Positions 1 to 9,386 are shown, counted from the first letter of the stretch. The stretch: 64,000 nt of DNA from Fervidibacillus halotolerans (GCF_026547205.1 NZ_CP106877.1:372001-436000); one strand, 5' to 3'. Program-made: numbers and translations. The notes: generated from the letters alone by a model not told the origin.

Positions 1-1
1 A

Positions 2-478
2 ATGAATACACCCCACTATTCGATGAAGGAATGGGTGGCTTTTGCAAAAGGCGAGTTACGGGAAGATGTTTACTTAGAGATGGAGCATCATCTTTATCAT
101 TGTGACCAATGCTTGGCTATTTTTTCGAAAATCATGATTGAAGATGAAACCGTGCCGCCGATGACAAACGGTACGGCCTTTACCGATCAAGTGATGGAAA
201 AAGTTTCACAAATAGACAGAGAAATAACATTTGACACTGGAAGGAAGAAACAGAAAAAAGCGTATGTAAAACAAACGATGATTCACTATACCATCGCTGC
301 AAGTTTAACCATTTTACTTATGTTTTCAGGAACGTTTGAAAAATTATCTGAAAGTATTGGAAATGTTCATAAAACGGGATTCGAACAGAATGAATCTGTG
401 ACAGAAAATGTGTTAAATAAAACGTTATCCCTTTTAGATTCGATTAAAGAGCATGCGGAGGAGGCGAAAACAGAATGA
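2..478 (+). CDS. Zinc-binding anti-sigma factor (RsiW-like), single-pass membrane protein
   Basis: A 158-residue protein with an N-terminal cytosolic zinc anti-sigma motif: H30-x3-C34-x2-C37 (HHLYHCDQC). A basic stretch follows at 81-90, then one membrane segment at about 93-112, then a short extracytoplasmic tail. In this family the zinc domain holds an ECF sigma factor inactive until envelope stress triggers proteolysis. The partner sigma gene is expected just upstream, outside the window. The ATG is at base 2, so its ribosome binding site cannot be seen. The stop overlaps the next start by 4 bases (ATGA), which indicates translational coupling with the membrane protein that follows. The family call is firm; the sigma factor identity is unknown. 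Confidence 0.78.
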   Translation: MNTPHYSMKEWVAFAKGELREDVYLEMEHHLYHCDQCLAIFSKIMIEDETVPPMTNGTAFTDQVMEKVSQIDREITFDTGRKKQKKAYVKQTMIHYTIAASLTILLMFSGTFEKLSESIGNVHKTGFEQNESVTENVLNKTLSLLDSIKEHAEEAKTE

Positions 479-1548
479 AAAATCCCATCATCGCTTTTCT
501 TTTATCCTTTTTTCCAGGTGGCGGGTTACTTTATTTAGGGAAATTGCGGGGAATATTTTATTTAATCGGTATTTTCTTCATTCCCGTTTTCTTTTACATT
601 TTTGGTTACTATGGGGAACTGTTTGTTTTAGGTTTAATCTTAGCATTTCTACTGTATTTCATCAGTTTTGTTGATACGATTGCTTCATCATCGAATCTAT
701 TGAAAAGTCAAGGAAACACAAGTGGAGAAACATCGAGATCATTTGAATCGGAAAGGTTTTACACAATTATCCTTTCATTCATCCCAGGATTAGGTCACTT
801 CCAATTAGGACTTATGAACAGAGGAATTACCTTTCTTCTCGCCTTTTTTGGAACGGGGATCATGGTTTTTTTCGTTACCTTGCTATTAAGAATGGAAGAG
901 TTTCTCGTTTTCGGATTGATTCTCCCTGTTATTTGGTTTTACTCTTTCTTCGATGTGATGAATCAATTAACGAAAAAACAAAAAGGGGAGGAGCTAATCG
1001 ATCGAAGCATTTTGGAGGATTTTGAAGAAAGTAGGGAAAATGGAAGGAAAAGTAAAACAGTGGCAAAAGTATTGTCGATGATTCCTGGCGTTGGTCATTT
1101 GTATTTAGGTTATCAAAAACGGGGATTTCAGTTGTTGGCCATCTTTTTCCTTGCCATCTATTTGCTTGATTTTTTAAGATTGGGTCTCTTTCTCTTCGTC
1201 ATTCCGATTCTTTGGTTTTACAGTTTCTTCGATGGGCTACAAAAAGCATCCACATATGAAGATGGAAAGATCGATGATGAACCGGTTTTTAATTATTTTG
1301 TCAATCATCAAAAATGGATCGGTGTGGCCTTTCTATTTATCGGTCTATATTACTTGGCAAAAAATACACTATTTCCGATTTTAGATCCGATCATTCGGGA
1401 CCTTTATAAAATTTCGATCGATTATTGGTTCGATCAATATTTCCAAACGGCCATTGTTTCCCTTTTGTTCATCATTGGTGGGATTAAATTGTTGTTAGGA
1501 AGTAAAAAGCATACACCTGGCTCGGAAGAAAACAACCGAATGGAATAA
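475..1548 (+). CDS. Polytopic membrane protein with a threefold TM2-like repeat
   Basis: A 357-residue hydrophobic protein built of three copies of a unit of about 100 residues. Each starts with a Pro-Gly-rich hairpin: SFFPGGGLLYLG at 11, SFIPGLGHFQLG at 101 and SMIPGVGHLYLG at 201. Each continues as paired membrane helices, and the second and third units also share a WFYSFFD motif (about 154 and 247). The PG-x-GxxYLG pattern resembles TM2-type domains. It overlaps the anti-sigma gene by 4 bases and is followed 18 bases later by a LiaF-like protein, so it is probably part of an envelope-stress operon. I do not know its biochemical role. Acidic, charged linkers separate the repeats (about 71-95 and 165-195). 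Confidence 0.7.
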   Translation: MKNPIIAFLLSFFPGGGLLYLGKLRGIFYLIGIFFIPVFFYIFGYYGELFVLGLILAFLLYFISFVDTIASSSNLLKSQGNTSGETSRSFESERFYTIILSFIPGLGHFQLGLMNRGITFLLAFFGTGIMVFFVTLLLRMEEFLVFGLILPVIWFYSFFDVMNQLTKKQKGEELIDRSILEDFEESRENGRKSKTVAKVLSMIPGVGHLYLGYQKRGFQLLAIFFLAIYLLDFLRLGLFLFVIPILWFYSFFDGLQKASTYEDGKIDDEPVFNYFVNHQKWIGVAFLFIGLYYLAKNTLFPILDPIIRDLYKISIDYWFDQYFQTAIVSLLFIIGGIKLLLGSKKHTPGSEENNRME

Positions 1549-1566
1549 AGATGTGGAGGATGAAGG

Positions 1567-2481
1567 ATGAGGACTTGGCGAGTAGGTACATTTTCCATGG
1601 GAATTGCGTTGTTAGGTTTAGGGATTTGTTTACTTTTATCTCGTATAGTAAAAATTGATTTGGTCACTGTGATGAAAGGATGGTGGCCGGTCATTTTTAT
1701 CATTCTCGGAATCGAAATTTTGGTGTACGTCGTTTTAAATCGGAAATTCGATTCCCCGATTAAATATGATGTATTTAGTATAATGATCGTTGGAACCATC
1801 GGGTTTGTCGGAGTAGCGATCCTTTCATTACATTCCGTAGGGCTTTTGGGAAAAATCGAGCAAGTCATATCGTCAGAAGTTCAGACGGTAGATCTACCCA
1901 CATTTACCGAATCGGTAAAAGATGTGGAGCGAATCGTTCTTGATACAAGACAACCGATTAAAATAGAAACGACGAAAGGAACGAATTTGGTTGCTTTTGG
2001 AACAATTCGAACAGAGATAAAAAAAGATTCGAATTTATTTCAAAGGATGGAAAACTTTATTCAATCGGTGAAAGTTGATGATACATTGTATATAACCGTA
2101 AAGGAACCACCGTCAACACGTTATCAATCGGTACATCAAATGGATGTGACAGTAATCGTGCCGTACGATCTACCGCTGGAGGTGAACGGAAATTATCAAG
2201 AAATTACCCTTCGAACGAGGAAGATGATGGGCGATTGGTATATCAATCAAACATCAGAATTAAATGTTGTTCTATCTCAGGATAATAATGTCACGGTAAT
2301 TGCGGAAAAAGTAAATCGGGTAAATTCTGAAAGTATTTCCTGGGAAATTGAACCATATGATAAAGATACTCCTACCGGTTATAATCGTTCAATTAAAAGT
2401 GCTTCTTATAAAATGGGGGACGGAACATATCATTTATTTGTGAATGGAGCGGAACATGTACAAGTAGTGGAAGAAAAATGA
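1567..2481 (+). CDS. LiaF-like membrane protein with extracytoplasmic DUF4097-like domain
   Basis: A 304-residue protein with three or four N-terminal membrane segments: about 8-27, 35-55 with the motif GWWPVIFIILG, and 67-88. A beta-rich C-terminal domain of about 200 residues follows. The G-hG-hhLLL ... WWPhhhIhhG pattern is that of LiaI/LiaF-type envelope stress proteins, and the tail resembles DUF4097/DUF2154 adhesin-like beta domains. GGAGGATGAAGG precedes the ATG. It is the last gene of the operon with the anti-sigma factor and the repeat membrane protein. The likely role is sensing or modulating envelope stress at the membrane; this is inference from family and neighbours. Confidence 0.65.
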   Translation: MRTWRVGTFSMGIALLGLGICLLLSRIVKIDLVTVMKGWWPVIFIILGIEILVYVVLNRKFDSPIKYDVFSIMIVGTIGFVGVAILSLHSVGLLGKIEQVISSEVQTVDLPTFTESVKDVERIVLDTRQPIKIETTKGTNLVAFGTIRTEIKKDSNLFQRMENFIQSVKVDDTLYITVKEPPSTRYQSVHQMDVTVIVPYDLPLEVNGNYQEITLRTRKMMGDWYINQTSELNVVLSQDNNVTVIAEKVNRVNSESISWEIEPYDKDTPTGYNRSIKSASYKMGDGTYHLFVNGAEHVQVVEEK

Positions 2482-2854
2482 ATGGTTTTACATGTTTCCA
2501 ATAGAAGTGACTAATCTGATGGATACAAGGGAAGGCACTCGGTGGAAATAAAGGTTGAATGTTAACCACATTTCAGAAGAGGCCTTCTCGGATCTTTAAA
2601 AATATAGATGGGATCAACTTGAAAATGTACAGTGATTCGCCTAATGTGTCCGTTACACGATCAAAAATCATTTCCTCTTATTATATTGAATACCTTTTTG
2701 GCTAGATGAACCTCTTCCTCCTTTATCATAATAAAGTGACTCAAACTATACTTTCATCCAGCATGTCATCAATGATAACAAATCAATATTCGATCAATCC
2801 CGATGTAAAAAGGAATTAATGATAATAGACTTTTCTAAATTTTTTGCAATCTCA
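2482..2854. other. Intergenic, no gene seen
   Basis: About 370 bases between the anti-sigma operon and the next promoter. It is AT-rich, with no open frame having a credible ribosome binding site. I see no clear terminator with a T run and no recognisable RNA. Confidence 0.5.
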
Positions 2855-2883
2855 TTGCAGAAGCATACGTAATATACTATAAT
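2855..2883 (+). promoter_or_regulatory. Sigma-A-type promoter of the 2928 gene
   Basis: TTGCAG, 17 bases, then a perfect TATAAT, about 45 bases upstream of the start of the downstream gene. Confidence 0.65.
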
Positions 2884-2927
2884 TAGCTTAACAATTTTAT
2901 GTATATTTTTTCGTGGAGGAGAGTTTG

Positions 2928-4244
2928 TTGAAAAATAAACGAGCGTTCATCACCTTTTTTACGGTATGTTTCCTTGTGATCTTTCTTCTTATTTCTTCTC
3001 TTTTAATACCAAAAATTTTTACCTCTGAGGCAAGCGAATTAGAAAAGTTTACCCCCAGCGATCAGAAATTATTAAAATCTTTAGCCCGTTCCAATAACGA
3101 AATCCACCTAAATTATAAAAATACCCAGTTATCCAATGAAAAAGGAGATTTTGAAGAATCAACTTCAAAGTTGCAAGATGAAAACAATAAAAAAATCAAA
3201 GCGAGCGAATTAAAGGCTTTATTAGAGAAGGATCCGAGTCTAATCCAAATCCAAATTTTTGATCTCGCTACGAATAAGCAAATCATGTTTAAAACAGTTA
3301 AATCGTTGCGCGAATTAGAAGGACTGACGTTTGAGACTCCAAAACATATATTGGAGGCAAATAAAGATTATCCCGTTTTCCAAGCAGATTATATGGTCAT
3401 CATTTCAACGAAAGATTATGTTGGCTTTTATGATTTTACTCGCTTCTATATTAATGATTTATCGAAAGCAAACGCGAATTTATTAAATGGTGTTTTAGCG
3501 TATATGAAAAGTACCGATCTGAAAAACGGATTAAATATCGAGTTTATTAAAAGAGGAGATACCATCAATGAGTTGGATGTTGTCTCGTCAAAGCAATCCA
3601 TCGATTGTATAGCCTGTGTCGGTCCAATCTATAAAGTTGGGTCGAAGGAAACTTTTAATAAGTGGGTGAATATTGCCCAAGTCCATGCGATCAAAGGTGT
3701 GGATACAACCTTTTCCCTTAGTACTTCCCAAAGCTCGACAGTTTCCATTCAATCGAAGACGGTAACAAAAGCTGGTACGGTGACGAGTAGTGGAGCGATT
3801 TCCAACATACTTCGTTCAACGACCATTTTCCCAAAACGAACGGCCTCCTCTTTAACTGCAAAAGGCGTGCACGCACAACAAGAAGTTCAAATGGCGAAAG
3901 TTGAATATATTAACGTAAAAAATAATGCCGATCGATATACGCAAGTGAGAAGGGAAAAATATATTGGTGGGGCGAATTTTGGGAATTCAGTTGGAGGAAA
4001 TGGGAAAAATTACGATTCTGTCAACGGAATTCAATATCTACCTGGGTCAAAGCACACAGTTGAACAGGAAAGTTCCCAATCTTTCAGTAATCAAGCATCC
4101 ACATCGGTTTATGGAATTACAGTTGGTGTAACAGTCACTTTAAATCATTCGAGCCAAAATACATGGACGTTCGATTTTAAAACCGGTCATGGGTTTTCCT
4201 GGTATAAAGTGTATGGAAAATATAAAAATTTAACAGCTAAGTAA
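2928..4244 (+). CDS. Unknown membrane-anchored or secreted protein
   Basis: A 438-residue protein starting at TTG 2928; GGAGGA at 2915-2920 gives 7-base spacing. A hydrophobic segment at about 6-31 after KNKR is a signal anchor or signal peptide. The mature part has a charged region, a CxxC (DCIACVG), a Ser/Thr-rich stretch (SLSTSQSSTVSIQSKTV) and a Gly/Asn/Tyr-rich C terminus with regular alternation (TSVYGITVGVTVTLNHSS) that looks like beta strands. I recognise no family. It has its own promoter and a strong terminator after it, so it is a single-gene unit. Candidates are a cell-surface protein or a beta-rich secreted protein; the sequence does not decide. Confidence 0.6.
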   Translation: MKNKRAFITFFTVCFLVIFLLISSLLIPKIFTSEASELEKFTPSDQKLLKSLARSNNEIHLNYKNTQLSNEKGDFEESTSKLQDENNKKIKASELKALLEKDPSLIQIQIFDLATNKQIMFKTVKSLRELEGLTFETPKHILEANKDYPVFQADYMVIISTKDYVGFYDFTRFYINDLSKANANLLNGVLAYMKSTDLKNGLNIEFIKRGDTINELDVVSSKQSIDCIACVGPIYKVGSKETFNKWVNIAQVHAIKGVDTTFSLSTSQSSTVSIQSKTVTKAGTVTSSGAISNILRSTTIFPKRTASSLTAKGVHAQQEVQMAKVEYINVKNNADRYTQVRREKYIGGANFGNSVGGNGKNYDSVNGIQYLPGSKHTVEQESSQSFSNQASTSVYGITVGVTVTLNHSSQNTWTFDFKTGHGFSWYKVYGKYKNLTAK

Positions 4245-4286
4245 ATTCCCATTGTAACGAAAGATGCCTTTTGAATTATTTACAAT

Positions 4287-4337
4287 AAAGGAAGTGGAGA
4301 AAACGCGAATGGTTTGCCTCACTTCCTTTTATTTTTT
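4287..4337 (+). terminator. Rho-independent terminator
   Basis: A 10-bp stem, AAAGGAAGTG with CACTTCCTTT, around a loop of about 23 bases and followed by TTTATTTTTT, 43 bases after the stop of the unknown surface protein. Confidence 0.75.
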
Positions 4338-4657
4338 AATCAGGTTAGAGACTATCCTAGTACAACAAACGATGGATTGGAGTCTATAAGATTGGACAAG
4401 TTTCGAAAACCCAGTCCCTTTTTCCCGTACTTGTTCAAATCGGATCCTCCTTGTTGAAAAGGAATCAAAAATGATTTATAGAAGAAACATGGTAACAGGA
4501 GTAGGTAAAAATAAAATAAAGCGATATTTCCATGATGAGAAGGATAAGCAAAACTCAGGATGAAAAGGGGAACTATTTTCTATCTTATGAAAGTATGATA
4601 AGCTAAATACGGCTCTGTCCCTGAAGGATTTATATATATAAAAACTTGGTGATTTCA
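4338..4657. other. Intergenic, no gene seen
   Basis: 320 bases leading to the CDF gene. The open frame on the opposite strand here has no credible start signal or family resemblance. Confidence 0.45.
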
Positions 4658-5635
4658 ATGATTAAATTTTTCATAAAAAAATTTATCAAAGATTACGAAC
4701 ATGTTCAAAATCCGAGAGTACGGACATCGTATGGAATTTTATCAGGTGTTCTCGGCATTATATGTAACATATTTTTATTTATCATTAAACTCATCACCGG
4801 TGTTTTGATTAACAGTATAGCCGTTATTTCAGATGCCTTTAACAATTTAACCGATTCTGGATCATCACTGATTACGATTATAGGAGCTAATTTTAGTAGG
4901 AAGCCACCGGATGTAGAACATCCGTATGGACATGGTCGATCCGAATACATTGCTAGTCTGATTGTAGCCTTTTTAATTTTCGCTGTAGGTCTTGAGCTTA
5001 TGATCAGTTCTGTAAAAAAAATCTTTGAACCAGAACCAGTCATCGTCAATGGATGGTCAATAGCAATCCTTTTTCTAGCCGTTTTCATTAAATTATGGAT
5101 GTATTCCTATAATAAGTTTATTGGAAAAACGATCCAATCGACGATGAATATGGCGACGGCAAAAGATAGTTTAAATGATGCAATTGCAACACTAGGGGTC
5201 ATTTTCGGTACCTTTATAGGTATGTTTGTCGACTTTCCAATAGATGGATTCATTGGATTAATCATTTCGTTTTTTATTATATTTACTGGATTTTCAACGG
5301 CGAAAGATTCCGTTCATTTCCTTCTAGGTTCTTCTCCTGATCCGGAGATTATCGAAAGAATACATACCATTATTTCTGATAGTGAAAAAATCCGAGCTGC
5401 CCATGATTTACATGTGCATGATTATGGACCTGGAAGAAAATATGCATCGATGCATGTTGTCGTTCCACCGGATTTAAATGTCGAAGCTGCCCATTTTCTC
5501 ATCCATGAATTAGAACAGCGAATCAAAAAGGAATTGGGAATTGATATCGTCATCCATATCGATCCGATGGAGGGAATTGACGAATGGTTGGCTGAAAAAG
5601 AACATGAAACGAATTCATCGAATCGGATTGAATGA
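4658..5635 (+). CDS. Cation diffusion facilitator (CDF) metal exporter
   Basis: A 325-residue inner-membrane protein with six membrane helices and a C-terminal cytosolic ferredoxin-like domain (from about 225). The transmembrane metal site is visible as DAFNNLTD in helix 2 and DSLNDAIATLG in helix 5. HPYGHGR between helices 2 and 3 is characteristic of the family, and His-rich HDLHVHDYGPG lies in the C-terminal domain. The protein exchanges protons for divalent metal (Zn, Mn, Fe or Co), but specificity cannot be read reliably from sequence. The start is ATG 4658, with GGTGAT upstream. Upstream in-frame TTG at 4646 is less likely. It stands alone. Confidence 0.88.
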   Translation: MIKFFIKKFIKDYEHVQNPRVRTSYGILSGVLGIICNIFLFIIKLITGVLINSIAVISDAFNNLTDSGSSLITIIGANFSRKPPDVEHPYGHGRSEYIASLIVAFLIFAVGLELMISSVKKIFEPEPVIVNGWSIAILFLAVFIKLWMYSYNKFIGKTIQSTMNMATAKDSLNDAIATLGVIFGTFIGMFVDFPIDGFIGLIISFFIIFTGFSTAKDSVHFLLGSSPDPEIIERIHTIISDSEKIRAAHDLHVHDYGPGRKYASMHVVVPPDLNVEAAHFLIHELEQRIKKELGIDIVIHIDPMEGIDEWLAEKEHETNSSNRIE

Positions 5636-6028
5636 AGTCAATGATATTTCGGTTATCATGCCCGTGAATGATCCTATTTATATCATAAGTGAATGTCCTT
5701 TCTATTGCAGGAAAATGAATGTGTTACGATATCAATTCCGGAAGTCACACAATTCAAAAGATCGGTGTTTTCTTTTTCATCTTTTACTTCCCAATATACG
5801 CAAACCGTCTCCCTTTCACCCGTAGAATTAGGTTTTTATATATCAATATCCCTTTTTTCTTAACAGGGCCATTCCACCCTTTTATAAAGACAAGCAAACG
5901 AGGTTGTTCTACTTATCTCTTCCATTTTTCGAAAAACTTTGTTCATCTATAGATTGGATTTGGATAATCGATTTTTGAATGAATCTTTCCAATGATCTCC
6001 TAAAACGCTTTTTCGATAAAGATGTGTG
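5636..6028. other. Intergenic between convergent genes, no gene seen
   Basis: About 390 bases between the CDF gene and the MFS gene, which converge. The short plus-strand frames here have no ribosome binding sites and no family resemblance. No clear terminator hairpin was found. Confidence 0.45.
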
Positions 6029-7309
6029 TCAATTTGGCGGGGCTACATCGATCGGTGAATGCCCTTTCTTAGTATCTGGTACGAAAATTAGAAGAATCAA
6101 TCCAATGATAAATAAAATAACAAGGCTAAATACACCATAGGAGGAATTTCCGGTCAATTGGGTTGTGATTCCAACGAGGAAGGGACCTGAAACTGCTGCA
6201 AAACGGCCGAAAACATTATAAAAGCCGAAAAATTCATTTGATTTTTCTTTCGGTACCATTTGGGCAAAATAGGATCGACTAAGGGCCTGTATTCCTCCTT
6301 GGGATGTGGCGACCAACATCGCAAGAATCCAAAACTCAAGGACTGTGTCAAGGAATACGGCATAAATGGTAATAAACGTGTACACACCGATTCCTGTATA
6401 AAGCATCACTTTCGCTCCAAAAATATTCGCAAGTTTCCCGAATAAAAGGGCAAAGGGGGCTGCGACGATTTGTACAGCTAGTAAGGCGAGGATTAAATCC
6501 GTTTGACCGAGCCCAACATCTGTTCCGTAAACGGTAGCCATCGAAATAATTGTTGTGACCCCGTCGATATAAAAGAAATAAGCAAGTAAAAATAAAAAGA
6601 TATTTCGATATTTTCGAATGTCATGGAAAGTTTGCCCAAGGCGTTTAAAACTATTTACAATGATTTTCGGTTCCCGCTCGACGTAATAGATTTGTGTTAC
6701 ATTTTTCAGCATCGGAATAGTAAAAGAAATCCACCATACCGCTGTAATGAAGAAGGCAATTTTACTAGCAACTGATGCGGAGAAGGGAAGTATGCCATTT
6801 TGCGATAAAATAATAATTGCAATACTAATGACGAAGGGGATCACGCTTCCAATATAACCTAAGGCGAAACCTCTTGCAGAAATTTCATCCATCCGTTCCT
6901 TTTTTGTCACATCGACGATAAACGCATTATAAAATAAATTGGCACCGCTTGCTCCGACGGATGTAAGTACATAAATTATGAGCAACAGGAGCCATTGATC
7001 GCTCGGTACGAACAAAAGGGAAAGGGTTGAGATTGAACCTAAAAGAAAGAAAAAGATGAAAAATTTTTTCTTCATTCCCTTGTAATCAGCAATTGCCCCA
7101 AGAATTGGTCCGAGCATAGCTAAAATAAATGTGGCAATGGATACGGAATAGGAATAAAAAGCAGTTGAATTTGCAGCTGAAACTCCGGCTTGTTGGGCAA
7201 CGCTCTTATAATAAATCGGAAAAATGGCGGTTGTTATGACAATGGAATAGGCAGATGTCGCCCAATCGTACATCATCCAACTTTTTTCTTTTTTCGTATA
7301 TCCTGCCAA
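6029..7309 (-). CDS. MFS transporter, UMF1 (Atg22-like) family
   Basis: A 426-residue membrane protein with twelve predicted helices. The N terminus has the family signature KKEKSWMMYDWATSAYS, followed by GPILGAIADYKGMKKK (the MFS loop 2-3 motif). The family is related to yeast vacuolar effluxer Atg22; bacterial members have unknown or amino-acid-like substrates. I choose TTG at 7309 because AAGGAGG lies 7 bases upstream on this strand. An ATG 30 bases further upstream lacks such a site. It is divergent from rlmCD across a 440-base spacer. Confidence 0.82.
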   Translation of the reverse strand: MAGYTKKEKSWMMYDWATSAYSIVITTAIFPIYYKSVAQQAGVSAANSTAFYSYSVSIATFILAMLGPILGAIADYKGMKKKFFIFFFLLGSISTLSLLFVPSDQWLLLLIIYVLTSVGASGANLFYNAFIVDVTKKERMDEISARGFALGYIGSVIPFVISIAIIILSQNGILPFSASVASKIAFFITAVWWISFTIPMLKNVTQIYYVEREPKIIVNSFKRLGQTFHDIRKYRNIFLFLLAYFFYIDGVTTIISMATVYGTDVGLGQTDLILALLAVQIVAAPFALLFGKLANIFGAKVMLYTGIGVYTFITIYAVFLDTVLEFWILAMLVATSQGGIQALSRSYFAQMVPKEKSNEFFGFYNVFGRFAAVSGPFLVGITTQLTGNSSYGVFSLVILFIIGLILLIFVPDTKKGHSPIDVAPPN

Positions 7310-7333
7310 AAAAAATCCCTCCTTATGATCTAT

Positions 7334-7360
7334 ATACAAATAGTATAAATGAGTTTGTAT
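7334..7360. promoter_or_regulatory. Inverted repeat upstream of the UMF1 gene
   Basis: ATACAAA, 13 bases, TTTGTAT: a perfect 7-bp inverted repeat about 25 bases upstream of the chosen start, where a repressor or the promoter would lie. The regulator is unknown. Confidence 0.35.
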
Positions 7361-7624
7361 GTTAAAAGAATAAGTATTTTGTAAATTTTATATATATTTT
7401 TGACATTTTCTTATCTAACGGAACATCCCGTTGTAATTGAAAAGGAACGAGTATTAAAAATGTACAGAAAATATTCATCCTTTTTCACAAAAATATGTCG
7501 TTTTTCTCCGAGAATGAAATGAATAGAAACGGTTCATTGTTCCTCATTTTTACGAACATTGATTTTGTCAACACATTTTCTCTCAGATAAAGGCTGGTAT
7601 GAAATTTGTTTTTGTTTCAAGGAT
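7361..7624. other. Divergent intergenic spacer
   Basis: Part of the 440 bases between the UMF1 gene and rlmCD. It is AT-rich; I see no further feature in it. Confidence 0.4.
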
Positions 7625-7652
7625 TTGAAAATCAATTTCCATCGGCTATAAT
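7625..7652 (+). promoter_or_regulatory. Sigma-A-type promoter of rlmCD
   Basis: TTGAAA, 16 bases, TATAAT. A small hairpin with a T run (ACGGAGAAATCCCCGTTTTT, about 7679-7698) follows before the gene and could act as an attenuator, but this is weak. Confidence 0.6.
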
Positions 7653-7747
7653 AAATAAGCATGTATTAGAATGGGATAAACGGAGAAATCCCCGTTTTTC
7701 ATTTATATAAAGAAGGATTCCACGAAAACGGAAGGGAGGACGAATAT

Positions 7748-9127
7748 TTGGCTAATTTCGTCGTACAGATAGAAAAACTAGATGGAAAAGGAAACGGACA
7801 AGCTGTTTATTGGAGAGAATTGGAAGAGGGAAGAAGAAAAAAGCTGCGATTAACCGTTCCACAAACGTTACCGGGTGAGCAGGTAAAAGTAAAGATAGCG
7901 AATCTAGAACGAAAAAGACAGAAAGCGGACGTCGAAGAAATATTGAGCGTCCATCCAGAACGGGTAACTCCGGCATGCCCTCATTTCGAAAAATGCGGTG
8001 GTTGTGTATGGCAACACTGGGATTATACCGGTCAATTAAAGGAAAAAACGAAACATGTTAAAAACGTCTTTGAAGAGCAAGGCTTTGATCCAAACCTCGT
8101 TCGAGATACGATTGGAATGGATCATCCTTGGAATTATAGAAATAAAATGGAATTTACATTCGCACCAGATGGTTCCCTCGGATTACACGAACAAGGCAAT
8201 TTTCGAAACATCATCCCCCTTGAGACGTGTTTGATTGCTGGAAAACGGATGGCGGATGCAGCAATGGAAGTCGGTCGTTGGTCAAAGGAACACCAATTAA
8301 CAGGCTATCATAAAGATACGCACGAAGGCTTACTTAGGCATTTGATGGTACGCAAGTCTTTTACGACAGGGGAAATGATGCTCGCATTGTTCGCAACGGA
8401 ACCGCCGTCGGATCGATTGGAAAAAAAAGCTGAAGATTTAGTGGAACGCATTGAACGGAAATTTCCAGAAGTAAAAAGTTTCCTTTGGTTAGAAAATCGA
8501 GAGTGGGCAGATCGGGTCCAATCTTCAAAAACCCATGTCCTTTCAGGTCGCGATTATATTTATGACGAGATGCTCGGATTCCGCTATCGCCTCTGGTTCG
8601 ACACCTTTTTCCAGACGAACCCGACGCAGGCGGAAAAACTAGTAGAATTGGCGTTGGAGATGGCCCAACCACAAAAGACGGAAAAAATGATCGACCTGTT
8701 TTGCGGTGTCGGAACCTTTTCCCTTCCTTTTGCAAAACAAGTAGGGGAGCTTGCGGGAATCGAAATCGTAGAGACATCGATCGAATCGGCAAAGCGGAAT
8801 GCCTTGGATAACGGAATTGAAAATACCCATTTTCTTGCAAAGGATGCAAGGCGGGGAATCGATGAAATTGCCGAGAAATTTGGGAAGCCGGATCTCCTTT
8901 TATTGGATCCACCCCGTTCAGGTGCTGGAGGAAAGGTGATGAGAAAAATCGGTCGGCTACAGCCGGAGCGGATTGTGTACGTATCGTGTAATCCGGATAC
9001 GTTAGCCCCCGATCTAAAAGAACTCGTCCCGTTCGGCTATGAAATAAAGGAAGTTCAACCGGTCGATTTATTTCCCCACACGGTGCATGTGGAGACGGTG
9101 GTGTTAATATATAGGAAGGATAAATAA
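7748..9127 (+). CDS. rlmCD: 23S rRNA (uracil-5-)-methyltransferase RlmCD
   Basis: 459 residues, the same length as the B. subtilis enzyme. It has an N-terminal TRAM domain (about 1-60). A [4Fe-4S] cysteine cluster, CPHFEKCGGCVWQH, is followed further on by ETC. A C-terminal SAM-dependent methyltransferase fold has DLFCGVGTFSLPFA (motif I), LLLDPPRSGAG and the catalytic-cysteine segment IVYVSCNPDTLAPDL. In Firmicutes this single enzyme makes m5U747 and m5U1939 in 23S rRNA. TrmA-family paralogues have the same motifs, so the exact target is family inference. It starts with TTG at 7748 after GGGAGGAC, and its promoter is visible upstream. Confidence 0.88.
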   Translation: MANFVVQIEKLDGKGNGQAVYWRELEEGRRKKLRLTVPQTLPGEQVKVKIANLERKRQKADVEEILSVHPERVTPACPHFEKCGGCVWQHWDYTGQLKEKTKHVKNVFEEQGFDPNLVRDTIGMDHPWNYRNKMEFTFAPDGSLGLHEQGNFRNIIPLETCLIAGKRMADAAMEVGRWSKEHQLTGYHKDTHEGLLRHLMVRKSFTTGEMMLALFATEPPSDRLEKKAEDLVERIERKFPEVKSFLWLENREWADRVQSSKTHVLSGRDYIYDEMLGFRYRLWFDTFFQTNPTQAEKLVELALEMAQPQKTEKMIDLFCGVGTFSLPFAKQVGELAGIEIVETSIESAKRNALDNGIENTHFLAKDARRGIDEIAEKFGKPDLLLLDPPRSGAGGKVMRKIGRLQPERIVYVSCNPDTLAPDLKELVPFGYEIKEVQPVDLFPHTVHVETVVLIYRKDK

Positions 9128-9131
9128 TACA

Positions 9132-9338
9132 ATGAATACCCAACCAATTAACTTAAAATGGATGAAGATTTCCAAGGATATTAGAGAAAGACTACTTAAT
9201 AATGTATGGTGCTCAAATTGCAGAGGTGCAGTTAGAGTAGTTGAATATTCTATAGAAGATGATAAATTAGGTTTAATTATTAAAGGTAAATGTGAAACTT
9301 GTGGTGGTGAAGTAGTAAGGGTTGTTGAAAATCAATAA
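9132..9338 (+). CDS. Small zinc-ribbon protein, unknown role
   Basis: 68 residues with two CxxC knuckles (WCSNCRG at about 27-30 and CETCGG near 55-58), which is a compact zinc ribbon. It begins 4 bases after the rlmCD stop, with AGGAAGG in the end of that gene as ribosome binding site, so it may be cotranscribed. A terminator follows within 20 bases. I do not recognise the family, and no function can be deduced. Confidence 0.65.
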   Translation: MNTQPINLKWMKISKDIRERLLNNVWCSNCRGAVRVVEYSIEDDKLGLIIKGKCETCGGEVVRVVENQ

Positions 9339-9357
9339 TATTTGGGGAATATAAAAG

Positions 9358-9386
9358 GCATCTAACTGAGAGGTTAGGTGTTTTTT
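9358..9386 (+). terminator. Rho-independent terminator
   Basis: Stem GCATCTAAC with GTTAGGTGT, followed by TTTTTT, 20 bases after the zinc-ribbon gene. Confidence 0.75.

Noticed and set aside
1434..1868. 144-codon minus-strand open frame across the membrane-protein genes
   Set aside because: It is antisense to two supported genes, has no ribosome binding site and no family resemblance.
8361..9143. 260-codon open frame on the minus strand inside rlmCD
   Set aside because: It lies entirely antisense to a well-conserved gene, has no ribosome binding site, and its product is Pro/Arg/Ser-rich with no family pattern.
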